Shown here: positions 19,072-30,663 of the stretch, piece after piece
How positions within the stretch are numbered: position 1 is the stretch's first letter
Layout of the letters: each line of letters opens with the position of its first letter
Assembly (NCBI RefSeq): GCF_000243415.2
Contig: NZ_KI912270.1
Location: forward strand, 1,984,001-2,048,000
Source: Mycolicibacterium tusciae JS617
GTDB taxonomy: Bacteria; Actinomycetota; Actinomycetes; Mycobacteriales; Mycobacteriaceae
DNA length: 64,000 bases
Reading direction: 5' to 3'
Translations under genes and position numbers: made by a program
The notes under the pieces: generated by a model
The model's input: the letters and a program-made list of their open reading frames with translations, nothing else
The model's database searches: none
What the model was told of the DNA's origin: nothing

Positions 19072-20145
19072 CTACGACGACAAGCCTCGACTCGTCCTCG
19101 CTCCGGTCCTCGCTCGTCCCTCGCTGCGATCCTCACTCGTCGCCGTCTTCGACGGCTTAACCCCGGTCACCATCACGTTGTAGAACCAACCCTTGGGAAC
19201 CACGCGACTCCAGAGATTCTCGTCGACCCAACTCAGGGCGAGCCAGCTGTTGAAGGCGAACTTCGCGTAGCCCCAACCCAACCGGCCGGGCGGCACGGCG
19301 GCCTCGAGGGTGCGCAGCGGCCAACCGAGCATTGCAGCGGTGAATTCCGTTGTGGTGGTTGTGACGTCGACCGCGCCGGCACTACGGGACATGCGCTCCA
19401 GGTCGCCGGGCGAGAATGTGTGCAGGTCGACGATCGCTTCGAGTGCGGCCGCTCGCGACGATTCGTCGAGCTCGGCCTGCGGGCGGCGCCAGCCGGACAG
19501 CCCCGGCAGCTTGGTCACGTTCGTCACCGCGCGCCACGTCAATGTCGACAACGGGCGTGCATAGTTCTCACCCGCGTTGCTCGGCTCGCCCGCGAAGATG
19601 AATCGGCCGCCAGGCTTGAGTACCCGCACGACCTCCCGCAGTGACAGTTCGACGTCGGGGATGTGATGCAACACGGCGTGGCCGACGACGAGATCGAAGG
19701 TGTCGTCGTCGTACGGGATGCCTTCGGCGTCGGCCACTCGTCCGTCGATTTCCAGGCCCAGGTTCTCACCGTTGCGCGTGGCCACCTTGACCATGCCCGG
19801 GGACAGATCGGTCACCGAGCCGCGGCGCGCCACCCCTGCCTGGATCAAGTTGAGGAGAAAGAACCCGCTACCGCAGCCCAGCTCGAGCGCGCGGTCGTAG
19901 GGCAGGTTCCGCAGCTCGTCCTCGGGCACCGTAGCGTCGAACAAGTCGCGGGCGTAATCGACGCATCGCTTGTCGTAGGAGATCGACCATTTGTCGTCGT
20001 ACGACTCGGCCTCCCAGTCGTGGTACAGCACCTGGGCGAGCTTGGAGTCGTGGCGGGCCGCCTCGACCTGCTCCGCGGTCGCGTGCGGGTTGGGCACCGG
20101 AGCCGCCTCGGCGGCGACATCAGAGCCGGTATCTGAACTCGTCAT
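19072..20145 (-). CDS. Class I SAM-dependent methyltransferase (Rv3038c homologue)
   Basis: This is a 357-residue methyltransferase. Motif I is ALELGCGSGFFLLNL, followed by SVTDLSPGMVKVA, VADAEGIPYDDDTFDLVVGHAVLHH (in two parts) and LKPGGRFIFAGEPS. These are ubiquinone/menaquinone-methyltransferase-like (UbiE-type) features. Substrate unknown; lipid methylation is one possibility because the downstream domain has hydrophobic helices (YAKFAFNSWLALSW). The natural C-terminus seems to be VMVTGVKPS; about 25 further residues rich in Arg, Ser and Glu come from the short repeat, so the stop has probably moved. ATG 20145 lies 11 bp after the echA17 stop. Confidence 0.85.
   Translation of the reverse strand: MTSSDTGSDVAAEAAPVPNPHATAEQVEAARHDSKLAQVLYHDWEAESYDDKWSISYDKRCVDYARDLFDATVPEDELRNLPYDRALELGCGSGFFLLNLIQAGVARRGSVTDLSPGMVKVATRNGENLGLEIDGRVADAEGIPYDDDTFDLVVGHAVLHHIPDVELSLREVVRVLKPGGRFIFAGEPSNAGENYARPLSTLTWRAVTNVTKLPGLSGWRRPQAELDESSRAAALEAIVDLHTFSPGDLERMSRSAGAVDVTTTTTEFTAAMLGWPLRTLEAAVPPGRLGWGYAKFAFNSWLALSWVDENLWSRVVPKGWFYNVMVTGVKPSKTATSEDRSEGRARTGARTSRGLSS
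19086..19137. repeat. Short tandem-like TCCTCGCTC repeats
   Basis: About 50 bp contain four imperfect copies of GTCCTCGCTC (two exact TCCTCGCTC copies, then TCCCTCGCTG and TCCTCACTC). They lie across the junction of two methyltransferase genes. In the upstream gene they encode an Arg/Ser/Glu-rich tail, absent from the M. tuberculosis homologue as I recall its length (327 residues). They look like a small inserted or expanded repeat. Confidence 0.6.
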
Positions 20146-20156
20146 AACAGGGCAGC

Positions 20157-20804
20157 CTAAAGGTCGAAGGTGGCCTTGGCGGCAGCCAGTACCTGAGCAG
20201 GATGTTCGACGAACCGCTTTGCCCAGGCCAGCGCCGCGTCGTAGACACCGTCGGGGGCGACCATCTCGTCGATGAGGCCCAGGGCCAGGGCTTCCTTGGC
20301 ATCGATGAAGCGGCCGCTGAACACCATGTCCTTGGCCTTGGACATGCCGACCGTGCGGGCCAGCCGCGAGGTGCCGCCCGCGGGCACCAGACCGGCCAGG
20401 ATCTCCGTCACACCGAATCTGACGTTGTCACCTGCCACCCGCCAGTCGGCGGCCAGCGACACGTTCAGTCCGCCGCCCAGCGCGTAACCCGTGATCGCGG
20501 CGACGGTCGGCTTGGGGATCGCGGCGAGTGCGTCGACCGCGTCCCGGCAGAGCTGGGCCGCCGCTGTCGCTTCGGCACTGTTGAGCAGGGACAGCTCCGG
20601 AACGTCATCGCCGGCGGAGAAGATCTCGTGACCGCCGAAGAGGATGACGGCGTGGATGTCGTCGAGGCGGCCGATGTCAGCGGCGACGATTTCCAGCTCG
20701 CGATACACCTGACGGGTGAGCGCGTTGGTGGGTGGCCGCGACAACAGAAGCGTCGCGATGCCGGGGTGCTCGTCGCTGGTGTGCACCGATACGAACTCGT
20801 TCAT
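20157..20804 (-). CDS. echA17: Enoyl-CoA hydratase/isomerase family protein EchA17, C-terminally short
   Basis: This crotonase-fold protein of 215 residues would act on acyl-CoA thioesters. It has the oxyanion-hole segments [10 protein letters not shown] and [16 protein letters not shown] and the catalytic glutamate in [15 protein letters not shown]. The second catalytic glutamate position has Asp ([10 protein letters not shown]). It ends abruptly at AAAKATFDL, about 35-40 residues before the usual family end, and only 11 bp before the next gene. The missing part normally forms the trimerisation helix, so either activity or assembly may differ. Its ATG overlaps the stop of the NUDIX gene (ATGA). 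Confidence 0.85.
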   Translation of the reverse strand: MNEFVSVHTSDEHPGIATLLLSRPPTNALTRQVYRELEIVAADIGRLDDIHAVILFGGHEIFSAGDDVPELSLLNSAEATAAAQLCRDAVDALAAIPKPTVAAITGYALGGGLNVSLAADWRVAGDNVRFGVTEILAGLVPAGGTSRLARTVGMSKAKDMVFSGRFIDAKEALALGLIDEMVAPDGVYDAALAWAKRFVEHPAQVLAAAKATFDL

Positions 20805-21637
20805 GCCAGGGGTGTGTCCCGGCTGTAGCCGTCGGGCGCGCGGCGGTTGCGGGCGGCGTTGTACCGGTCACTGTTGAAGAATTCGATCTCCCAGTTGCCC
20901 GTGTCCGTGTCGGCGGCCAGGTGCGGCTCGACGGCCACGATCTTGCGTTCGACGGCAAGCACTTCCGCGACCGTGCGTCCGTTGAGCGAGTCGAGCTGCG
21001 TCCACGTGGGCGGCAGCAGGAACGAACGGCCTTCGGCGAACTCGTCGAGACCCGCCTGCGGAGTGCTCCAGAACGCCTGATCGGTTTCGGTGTTGTCGCC
21101 GTCGGCCCGCTGGCCCTGCGGCAGCGCGCCCACGAAGAAGAACGTGTCGTAGCGACGGGTGCGCTCCTCCTTCGGGGTCACCCAATTCGCCCAGGGCCGA
21201 AGCAGATCCGCGCGCAGCACCAGGTTCTCGCGGCGCAGAAACTCCGCGAACGACAGAGAATGGTTGGCCAGCGCCGCCCGCGCATCGCCGTAGACCGACG
21301 CGTCACCCACTATCCCGTCGGGATCGTCGGCGGGGCCGGCGAACAGCACGCCGGACTCTTCGAACGTTTCGCGCGCCGCGGCGCACACCAGCGCCTCGGC
21401 CAGGTCGGACTCGACGCCGAATCGTTCTGCCCACCAAGCGGGTTCGGGGCCGAACCAGGCGATGTCGGCGTTGCGGTCACGGTCATCGACGCCACCACCG
21501 GGAAACACCATCACGCCCGCGACGAAGTCCATCGCCGAGTGCCTGCGCATCAGGAACACTTCGATTCCCCGGGCAGCGGTGTCGCGTACCAGCATCACCG
21601 TCGCCGCGGGCCTCGGGACCAATGGATCTTCACTCAT
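20801..21637 (-). CDS. NUDIX hydrolase (Rv3040c homologue)
   Basis: The 278-residue protein belongs to the NUDIX group that includes CoA- and acyl-CoA-cleaving pyrophosphatases (NUDT7/19-like), with an insertion ahead of the box. The start of the domain is [12 protein letters not shown], the glycine turn is [13 protein letters not shown], and the catalytic box helix is [12 protein letters not shown] (REUXEEXGU). Being coupled to an enoyl-CoA hydratase (4-nt overlap) supports a CoA-ester substrate. It also overlaps the upstream ABC ATPase by ATGA, so three genes form one coupled unit. Confidence 0.9.
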   Translation of the reverse strand: MSEDPLVPRPAATVMLVRDTAARGIEVFLMRRHSAMDFVAGVMVFPGGGVDDRDRNADIAWFGPEPAWWAERFGVESDLAEALVCAAARETFEESGVLFAGPADDPDGIVGDASVYGDARAALANHSLSFAEFLRRENLVLRADLLRPWANWVTPKEERTRRYDTFFFVGALPQGQRADGDNTETDQAFWSTPQAGLDEFAEGRSFLLPPTWTQLDSLNGRTVAEVLAVERKIVAVEPHLAADTDTGNWEIEFFNSDRYNAARNRRAPDGYSRDTPLA

Positions 21638-22476
21638 AGTCGCCTCCTGTGCGCCGCGCGGCTTCTGGCCCGACGCGCGAAATAGCGTCCTTCGGAATGG
21701 TCGAGAACAATCGACTGACCGAACGCTTTCGACAGGTTCTCGGCGGTCAGCACATCGGGAAGCAGACCTGAGTCGACGACCTTGCCCTCGGACAGGATCA
21801 GGCCGTGGGAGAAACCGCGCGGAATCTCCTCGACGTGGTGGGTGACCAACACCATTGCCGGGGAATCCGCGTCGAGAGCCAGGTCCTCCAGCCGCGCCAG
21901 CAGGTCCTCGCGGCCACCGAGATCCAGGCCGGCCGCGGGCTCGTCGAGCAACAGCAGCTCCGGGTCGGTCATCATCGACCGCGCGATGAGCACGCGTTTG
22001 CGCTCCCCTTCGGACAGGGTGCCGTAGGCCCGTTCGGCGAGATGCTCGGCGCCGACGCTCTCGAGCATGTTGACCGCCTGCTCGTAGTCGACGTCGTCGT
22101 ATTTCTCCCGCCAGCGGCCGAGCACCGAGTACCCCGCGGACACGACCAGATCGCGTACCACCTCATCGTCGGGCACCCGCTGAGACAGCGCCGAACTGCT
22201 CAGACCGACGCGGGACCGCAGTTCGGACATGTCGACCCTGCCCAGTCGTTCACCCAGGACCAGCGCCGTCCCCGACGAGGGATACTCCATCGCGGCCGCG
22301 ATGCGAAGCAGCGATGTCTTGCCCGCGCCGTTGGGGCCGATGACCACCCAACGTTCGTCGAGTTCAACCGACCACGTGATGGGTCCCACGAGAACCTGGC
22401 CGCCACGACGCAACGAGACCCTGGCGAAGTCGATCAGCAGGTCGGGGTCGGCTGGATCTCCTTCGGCGACTGGCAC
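21634..22476 (-). CDS. ABC transporter ATP-binding protein (Rv3041c homologue)
   Basis: The 280-residue ATPase has Walker A GPNGAGKTSLL, the Q-loop region, the signature LSEGERKRV, Walker B LLLLDEPAAGLD and the switch histidine in VTHHVEE. No permease is adjacent in the operon except the YczE-like membrane protein upstream, which is not an ABC permease. It may therefore act with a distant partner or as a soluble ABC protein (it resembles ModC/ZnuC-like ATPases in length). It is translationally coupled to the NUDIX gene. Its start lies within the last 43 bp of the YczE-like gene. Confidence 0.9.
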   Translation of the reverse strand: MPVAEGDPADPDLLIDFARVSLRRGGQVLVGPITWSVELDERWVVIGPNGAGKTSLLRIAAAMEYPSSGTALVLGERLGRVDMSELRSRVGLSSSALSQRVPDDEVVRDLVVSAGYSVLGRWREKYDDVDYEQAVNMLESVGAEHLAERAYGTLSEGERKRVLIARSMMTDPELLLLDEPAAGLDLGGREDLLARLEDLALDADSPAMVLVTHHVEEIPRGFSHGLILSEGKVVDSGLLPDVLTAENLSKAFGQSIVLDHSEGRYFARRARSRAAHRRRL

Positions 22477-23177
22477 CGTCTCATCGTAGTGAAGCGATTT
22501 CGGCGTGTTCGGTCGCGCTCAGGATGACTGCGCACGCCCAAATCGCTGGCATCCGCGACCGTGGCCCAGCCACTGACGGCAAGGACGGGCTTTGGCGTGA
22601 TGCGCACGAAGAACTGGACCAGCGGACCGATGCCGAATGCGTAGAGCACGGTGCCGACGCCGACGGTGCCGCCGAGCAGCCACCCCAGCGCCAGCACTGT
22701 TGCCTCGATGGACGTGCGGACCAGTCGCACCGAAAGCCCGGTTCGCACCACAAGTCCAGTCATCAGGCCATCGCGGGGCCCCGGACCGAGTCCGGCTCCG
22801 ACGTAGAGCACGGTGCTGAACGCGTTGAGGACGACCGCACCGACCATCATGGCGATCCGCAATGGCATCGACGTGGGTTGATCCATCAGCAGCATGCCGA
22901 CGTCGACGGTGATCGCGATGACGATGACGTTGGCGATCGTGCCGATGCCGGGCCGGTTGCGCAGCGGAATCCATGCCAGCAGCACGGCAACACCCACCAC
23001 GGCCGACGCGACGCCGATCGTCATCCCCGTATGCCGGGCCAGGCCCTGGTGGAACACGTCCCACGGGTCTAGTCCCAGTCCGGCGCGCACCATCATCGCC
23101 ATCGAGAAGCCGTAACCGGCCAACCCGACCAGCAGCGCCGTCCCGCGCAGGCTTCCTCGCAGCAGCGTGCCCGTCAC
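22434..23177 (-). CDS. YczE/YitT-type integral membrane protein
   Basis: This is a 247-residue membrane protein with about five or six hydrophobic segments from residues 8 to 200. It contains the family-typical AGLGLDPWDVFHQGLA near the N-terminus and VGAGLGPGPRDGLMTGL in the middle, a duplicated GLGxxPxD pattern. YczE proteins are commonly encoded beside MocR-type regulators, and here the MocR gene is divergent. Function is unknown; export or uptake of a small cofactor-like solute has been suggested by that linkage. GTG 23177 overlaps the stop of the 52-residue ORF. The last 30 residues overlap the ABC gene and are probably poorly conserved. Confidence 0.85.
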   Translation of the reverse strand: MTGTLLRGSLRGTALLVGLAGYGFSMAMMVRAGLGLDPWDVFHQGLARHTGMTIGVASAVVGVAVLLAWIPLRNRPGIGTIANVIVIAITVDVGMLLMDQPTSMPLRIAMMVGAVVLNAFSTVLYVGAGLGPGPRDGLMTGLVVRTGLSVRLVRTSIEATVLALGWLLGGTVGVGTVLYAFGIGPLVQFFVRITPKPVLAVSGWATVADASDLGVRSHPERDRTRRNRFTTMRRCQSPKEIQPTPTC

Positions 23178-23332
23178 GAGTGATGGGGGAAGCGCATCCG
23201 GATGAGCTCCACTTCACGAGCCATGCGCTCGGCATCGCGATCGGAGTAGTCGACGCAGCCCGCCGGCGCCTGCCAGCTGAATATCCTCGCCAGTTCGTGG
23301 CCCAGTTTCGAGATCCAATTCGTACTCACCAT
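23174..23332 (-). CDS. Small conserved-looking protein of 52 residues
   Basis: A short ORF starts at ATG 23332 (MVSTNWISKLGHEL) and ends RMAREVELIRMRFPHHS. It has an amphipathic, charged C-terminal half and the sequence FSWQAPAGCVDYSDRDAE. I recall small mycobacterial proteins with similar RFPHH endings but cannot name a family. Its TGA overlaps the GTG of the YczE-like gene (GTGA), the coupling mode used throughout this region, which supports real translation. No Shine-Dalgarno sequence is visible. It lies 59 bp from the divergent MocR start, and its upstream region contains the operator array. Confidence 0.6.
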   Translation of the reverse strand: MVSTNWISKLGHELARIFSWQAPAGCVDYSDRDAERMAREVELIRMRFPHHS

Positions 23333-23346
23333 TTGATAATCGATCC

Positions 23347-23387
23347 AACTGGCTTGCCTATCAATAGCCAGTTGGCGCATACTGGCT
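23347..23387. promoter_or_regulatory. Operator array of three ACTGGCT motifs for the MocR regulator
   Basis: In the 59-bp divergent region, AACTGGCT (23347-23354) and its inverse AGCCAGTT (23366-23373) form a perfect 8-bp inverted repeat. A third copy, ACTGGCT (23381-23387), stands in direct orientation 4 nt before the regulator ATG. A mixed direct/inverted repeat array is typical of MocR sites. Binding here could repress both mocR and the yczE unit. Confidence 0.65.
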
Positions 23388-23391
23388 CGAA

Positions 23392-24834
23392 ATGACAGTA
23401 GAAATGCCGGCCAGAGCGCTAGATGTGGACCTCTTGGCTCGCGAACTGGGCAACTGGCGCACATCCGGCCAAAGTGGACCTGCGTACCAGGGGCTGGCTG
23501 ACGCGATCCGACTGTTGATCATCGACGGCCGCGTACCGGTCGGGGCACGGTTGCCCAGCGAGCGCACGCTCGCCGACGTGTTGCGGGTCTCGCGCACGAC
23601 GGTCACCGCCGCGTTCACACAACTGCGCGACGACGGCTATCTCCATGCCCGCCGCGGCGCGCGTAGCACCACGGCGCTGCCGATAGCTCCTGCGGTCCGA
23701 GCCGAGGCGATGCCGCCCACGATGAGCCTGGCCGCCGCTGCACTGTCCGCGCCGGCCGCCGCGGTGACGGAGGCGTTCGTCGATGCCACCCGCGATGTCA
23801 CGCCGTATCTGTACGAACCTGGCCACGAACTCGTCGGGGTAAGCACATTGCGGCAGGCAATCGCTGAAAGATATTGCGAGCGTGGCCTTCCCACCTCTCC
23901 CGACGAGATACTGGTGACCACGGGTGCACTCCACGCGATCTCGTTGATCCTGACAACGTATGTGCAGCCCGGCGACCGCGTACTGGTGGAACAACCCACC
24001 TATCACGGCGCGCTGTCCGCCATCACGACCGCAGGGGCGCGGCCCGTCCCGGTGGCGATGACCGAGGCCGGCTGGGAACTGGACGCCGTGCAGGCCGCGG
24101 TCCACCAGCTGGCGCCGAATCTCGCGTACTTCATCCCCGACAACCAGAACCCGACGGGGCTCACCATGCCCGTGGGTGACCGGAAACGACTGGCGCGCAT
24201 CATTGCTGAGACGCGGACCCGCACGATCGTTGACGAGACGATCCTCGACATGTGGCTGGACGAGGCAATGCCGACTCCCCTGGCCGCTGAGATGACGACA
24301 CGACGCGACCTGGTCATGACCATCGGTTCGATGTCGAAGTCTTTCTGGGGCGGGCTGCGCGTTGGCTGGATCCGCGCCGAGCGTGCCACCATCGCGACCA
24401 TCGCCGCGCTCCGACCGTCGATCGATATGGGCACGCCGGTGCTCGAACAGTTTGCCGCTGCAAGACTTCTCGCCCGTCGCGACGAGATACTGCCCGAACG
24501 CCGCGAGATCCTGCGAGTCCGCCGTGCCCTGCTGCAGTCGCTGTTGAGCCGCCACCTACCCGACTGGGAGCCCGGTCCGGGCATCGGCGGCATGTCGCTG
24601 TGGGTGCGCCTGCCCGCGCCGATGAGCACCGCACTGTCGGCGGCTGCGTCACGGCTGGGCCTCGACCTACCCGCGGGGCCGCGGTTCGGCGTCGACGGGA
24701 CGCTGGAGCGATTTGTCCGCATTCCGTACGCGCTGCCCGAAGAACAGCTCACCGAGGCCATCGAACTGCTCGCCCGCGCCTGGCACAGCATCACCGGTTC
24801 GGCAGCACCGGAGCCGACGAGGGTGGTGGTTTGA
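23392..24834 (+). CDS. MocR-type transcriptional regulator (GntR wHTH fused to aminotransferase fold)
   Basis: The 480-residue protein has two domains. Residues 30-100 form a GntR winged helix (RLPSERTLADVLRVSRTTVTAAF in the recognition region, stated by position 55-77). Residues 120-470 form a class I aminotransferase-like effector domain with PNLAYFIPDNQNPTG and the PLP lysine in GSMSKSFWGG, plus a GLRVGWIR phosphate-binding arginine. MocR proteins sense PLP or an amino-acid adduct and usually control an adjacent gene. Here the target is most likely the divergent small ORF and yczE-like gene, through the three-site array. The C-terminus converges on serB. Confidence 0.92.
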   Translation: MTVEMPARALDVDLLARELGNWRTSGQSGPAYQGLADAIRLLIIDGRVPVGARLPSERTLADVLRVSRTTVTAAFTQLRDDGYLHARRGARSTTALPIAPAVRAEAMPPTMSLAAAALSAPAAAVTEAFVDATRDVTPYLYEPGHELVGVSTLRQAIAERYCERGLPTSPDEILVTTGALHAISLILTTYVQPGDRVLVEQPTYHGALSAITTAGARPVPVAMTEAGWELDAVQAAVHQLAPNLAYFIPDNQNPTGLTMPVGDRKRLARIIAETRTRTIVDETILDMWLDEAMPTPLAAEMTTRRDLVMTIGSMSKSFWGGLRVGWIRAERATIATIAALRPSIDMGTPVLEQFAAARLLARRDEILPERREILRVRRALLQSLLSRHLPDWEPGPGIGGMSLWVRLPAPMSTALSAAASRLGLDLPAGPRFGVDGTLERFVRIPYALPEEQLTEAIELLARAWHSITGSAAPEPTRVVV

Positions 24835-24860
24835 ACCTTGCGCGACTGCGCGCCGGGCCT

Positions 24861-27948
<3,088 letters not shown>

Positions 27949-28021
27949 CTACAAACTGTCGTAAATGCTTCGCGATAGGCGCTGACCTGCCGCAAGCAGG
28001 CCGGATGTTACCGTCGGCGAC

Positions 28022-29125
28022 GTGCTGATCAGCGGACCCCGCGCCGGCCTGGTGCCCTCCTCGGCAGCGATCGCGACAGCGCTCGCAATCACTGTGGTCA
28101 CCGGTTGCGGATCGCTCGGCGGCGACGCTTCGCCCACCGGGGGTGAGCCATCGGTCATCACCAGCACCACGAGGATCGCGAGTGCGGGTGTCCTCGGTAA
28201 TCAGCGCAGGCCAGACGAATCCTGCGCACCCGAACCCACCCCCGTCGACCCCGGCCCGCCCGACCGGCTGGTCCGACATGCCGCGGGGGAAACCCAGGTA
28301 CGTGCGGATCCGCAGCGCATCGTGGTGCTCTCCGGTGACCAGCTCGACACACTGTGCGCTCTCGGCCTGCAGTCACGCGTGGTTGCCGCCGCGTTGCCAG
28401 AGGGCTCCAGCCGCCAACCGTCCTACCTCGGGAAGGTCATCCACGATGTTCCGGGTGCGGGTAGCCGCAGTGCACCCGACGTCGACGCGATCAAGGCGGC
28501 AACCCCCGATCTGATCCTCGGCTCCGAGGCTCTGACGCCCCAAGATTTCGGTGAGCTGTCCGCGATCGCGCCGACGGTGTTCACCGGCGCACCGGGCGTC
28601 GCGTGGCGGGACACCACGCGCACAGTGGGCGAGGCGACCGGTCGGCTCGACGCGGCCAATGCCATGCTCGACGGCTTCGAGCGGGCCGCCGACAAGACCG
28701 GCGCCGACAATGACGCGACCCATTTTCAGGCGTCGGTCGTGCAGTTCACCGACGCGACTATGCGGGTCTACGGCCCGGCCAACTTCCCAGGCAGCGTGCT
28801 ATCCGCCGTCGGGGTGGATCGTCCTGCAGCACAACGATTTACCGACAAGCCGTATATCGAGATCGGTATCACCGACACCGACTTGGAGAACTCACCGGAC
28901 CTCTCGGCGGCCGACGGAGACATTGTCTACATCTCGTTCGACTCCCCCGCGGCCAAAGACCGGGCCCCCCGCGTCATGGAAAGCGACGCCTGGAAGAAAT
29001 TGTCCGCCAATCGCGACAACCGGATCTTCGCGGTCAACAACGAGGTGTGGCAGACCGGCGAAGGCATCGTTGCCGCCCGCGGAATACTGGCCGACCTCCC
29101 GTGGATCAACGCCCCGATAAATTAG
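28022..29125 (+). CDS. fecB: Iron-siderophore-binding lipoprotein FecB
   Basis: This is a 367-residue periplasmic binding lipoprotein of the class III (FecB/FepB) fold. The signal peptide ends with lipobox VVTGC. The N-terminal lobe starts with PQRIVVLSGDQLDTLCALG, and the bridging helix and C-terminal lobe follow (GDIVYISFDSPAAKD, IFAVNNEVWQTGEGIVAARG; the last is given as residues 334-353). M. tuberculosis FecB binds carboxymycobactin and heme and affects cell-envelope integrity. No permease or ATPase is encoded beside it. GTG 28022 lacks a clear ribosome site; a small hairpin, CCTGC-CGCAA-GCAGG, sits at 27986-28000 just upstream. Confidence 0.9.
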   Translation: MLISGPRAGLVPSSAAIATALAITVVTGCGSLGGDASPTGGEPSVITSTTRIASAGVLGNQRRPDESCAPEPTPVDPGPPDRLVRHAAGETQVRADPQRIVVLSGDQLDTLCALGLQSRVVAAALPEGSSRQPSYLGKVIHDVPGAGSRSAPDVDAIKAATPDLILGSEALTPQDFGELSAIAPTVFTGAPGVAWRDTTRTVGEATGRLDAANAMLDGFERAADKTGADNDATHFQASVVQFTDATMRVYGPANFPGSVLSAVGVDRPAAQRFTDKPYIEIGITDTDLENSPDLSAADGDIVYISFDSPAAKDRAPRVMESDAWKKLSANRDNRIFAVNNEVWQTGEGIVAARGILADLPWINAPIN

Positions 29126-29128
29126 CGT
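29123..29128 (+). promoter_or_regulatory. -10 hexamer TAGCGT, probable leaderless start for the YciI-like gene
   Basis: TAGCGT ends 7 nt before ATG 29136 and overlaps the fecB stop codon; no Shine-Dalgarno sequence is present. The identical TAGCGT plus 7 nt plus ATG arrangement is found at the GAF-domain gene (30651). Confidence 0.4.
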
Positions 29129-29135
29129 GGCGTAG

Positions 29136-29411
29136 ATGTTCCACGTCTTGAAATCCACCTATCTGCAGCCGCCCGACGTCGTCAACCAGACCCGGCCGGC
29201 TCACCTGGAATGGCTGAAGGGCGAGGTCGCGGCCGGCCGCATCGTGCTGGCCGGCCGTCTGGAGGATGAGTCCGGGGCAATCCTCCTCACGGGCGATATC
29301 AGCGCTGAAGAGGCGCAGGCCATCGTCGAGCGCGATCCCTACACCGTTGCCGAGGTGGCCACTTACGAGCGGCTGTCGTTCAACGGTGCCTTCCGCGCCC
29401 CAGGACTTTAG
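29136..29411 (+). CDS. YciI family protein
   Basis: The 91-residue protein has the ferredoxin-like alpha+beta fold of the YciI family. Diagnostic residues include the conserved histidine in RPAHLEWLKGEVAAGR, the GRLEDESGAILL segment and FVERDP-like IVERDPYTVAEVATYE (listed by motif). YciI proteins are thought to catalyse small dehydrochlorination or isomerisation reactions, but most are uncharacterised. The likely leaderless promoter and the 10-bp gap after fecB suggest it can be expressed separately from fecB. Confidence 0.85.
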   Translation: MFHVLKSTYLQPPDVVNQTRPAHLEWLKGEVAAGRIVLAGRLEDESGAILLTGDISAEEAQAIVERDPYTVAEVATYERLSFNGAFRAPGL

Positions 29412-29528
29412 GAACTAACTCACAGTTTCACGGGGAAGACCAGGTCGCCTTCGACCGTTTTAAACCAATAGGCCGCGTCGTTGCGGCGAATTCTGGTTTG
29501 TGATTACTCGAGGTAGAAGGCCGTTCAC

Positions 29529-30581
29529 ATGAGCACTGTTTCCGCATATGCCGCCACGTCGGCGGCCGAGCCGCTGATTGAGACCACCATCACTCGTCGC
29601 GATGTCGGACCACATGACGTTGCGTTCGACATCCATTTCGCGGGCATCTGCCACTCCGACATCCACACCGTCAAGGCCGAGTGGGGCGACGTCCGGTACC
29701 CGTTGGTGCCCGGACACGAGATCGCGGGCATCGTCACCGAGATCGGCGCCGAGGTCAGCAAGTTCAAGGTCGGCGATCGGGTCGGCGTTGGCTGCTTCGT
29801 CGACAGTTGTCGGGAATGTGCGCAGTGCCGTGCGGGCGAGGAGCAGTACTGCACCAACCCCGGAATGGTCGGCACCTATGGCAGCGTCGGCCGCGACGGC
29901 GAGCCGACCCAGGGCGGCTACAGCGGCGCGATCGTCGTCGACGAGAACTATGTGTTGACCATCCCGGACAACCTGCCTCTTGATGCCGCCGCACCGCTGC
30001 TGTGCGCAGGTATCACCCTGTATTCGCCTCTGCGCCATTGGAATGCCGGGCCCGGCACGAGTGTGGCGGTGGTGGGCCTCGGCGGTTTGGGCCACATGGG
30101 CGTCAAGCTCGCCCATGCGATGGGTGCGAAAGTGACCGTGCTGAGCCAGTCGTTGAAGAAGATGGAGGACGGCCTGCGGCTGGGCGCCGACGAGTACTAC
30201 GCCACGTCCGACCCGGCGACGTTCGAGACGCTTGCCGACTCGTTCGACCTGATCTTGAACACCGTCTCGGCGAACCTCGACCTGAATGCCTATCTGGAGC
30301 TGCTGAAAACCGACGGCACGCTGGTCGAACTCGGGATGCCGGAACGTCCCATGTCGGTTGCGGCCCCGGCTCTGGTTAGGGCACGACGCCGCTTGGCGGG
30401 TTCGATGATCGGCGGCATTGCCGAAACGCAGGAGATGCTGGAGTTCTGCGCCGCGCACGACGTGCGACCCGAAATTGAAATCATCACACCGGATTACATC
30501 AACGAGGCGTACCAACGGGTGCTCGCCAGCGACGTGCGCTACCGGTTCGTCATCGATACCACGACGTTGCGGCGCCAGTAG
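29529..30581 (+). CDS. adhC: NADP-dependent zinc alcohol dehydrogenase AdhC
   Basis: This is a 350-residue medium-chain dehydrogenase of the cinnamyl/long-chain alcohol type. The catalytic zinc ligands are C in GICHSDIH and the HE pair in PGHEIAG. The structural zinc is bound by four closely spaced cysteines in [20 protein letters not shown] (within residues 97-116). The cofactor motif is [15 protein letters not shown]. It oxidises or reduces alcohols/aldehydes with NADP(H). A sequence rich in G and A (GAGGTAGAAGG) precedes ATG 29529. The 117 bp upstream contain no gene. Matches Rv3045. Confidence 0.95.
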   Translation: MSTVSAYAATSAAEPLIETTITRRDVGPHDVAFDIHFAGICHSDIHTVKAEWGDVRYPLVPGHEIAGIVTEIGAEVSKFKVGDRVGVGCFVDSCRECAQCRAGEEQYCTNPGMVGTYGSVGRDGEPTQGGYSGAIVVDENYVLTIPDNLPLDAAAPLLCAGITLYSPLRHWNAGPGTSVAVVGLGGLGHMGVKLAHAMGAKVTVLSQSLKKMEDGLRLGADEYYATSDPATFETLADSFDLILNTVSANLDLNAYLELLKTDGTLVELGMPERPMSVAAPALVRARRRLAGSMIGGIAETQEMLEFCAAHDVRPEIEIITPDYINEAYQRVLASDVRYRFVIDTTTLRRQ

Positions 30582-30650
30582 TCACCACGGGGTTCAGTAG
30601 CTGGACTGGGCCCCATGGACGTTCGCCTGCAGCAGCATCCCGGTGCGCGC

Positions 30651-30656
30651 TAGCGT
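30651..30656 (+). promoter_or_regulatory. -10 hexamer TAGCGT, probable leaderless start for the GAF-domain gene
   Basis: TAGCGT lies exactly 7 nt before ATG 30664, so transcription would begin at the start codon. This supports ATG 30664 over in-frame GTG codons at 30643 and 30655. Confidence 0.4.
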
Positions 30657-30663
30657 GACAACG

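Noticed and set aside
22434..22560. C-terminal tail of the YczE-like protein as functional domain
   Set aside because: The last 30 residues overlap the ABC gene and show no conservation signal; most likely read-through of the frame.
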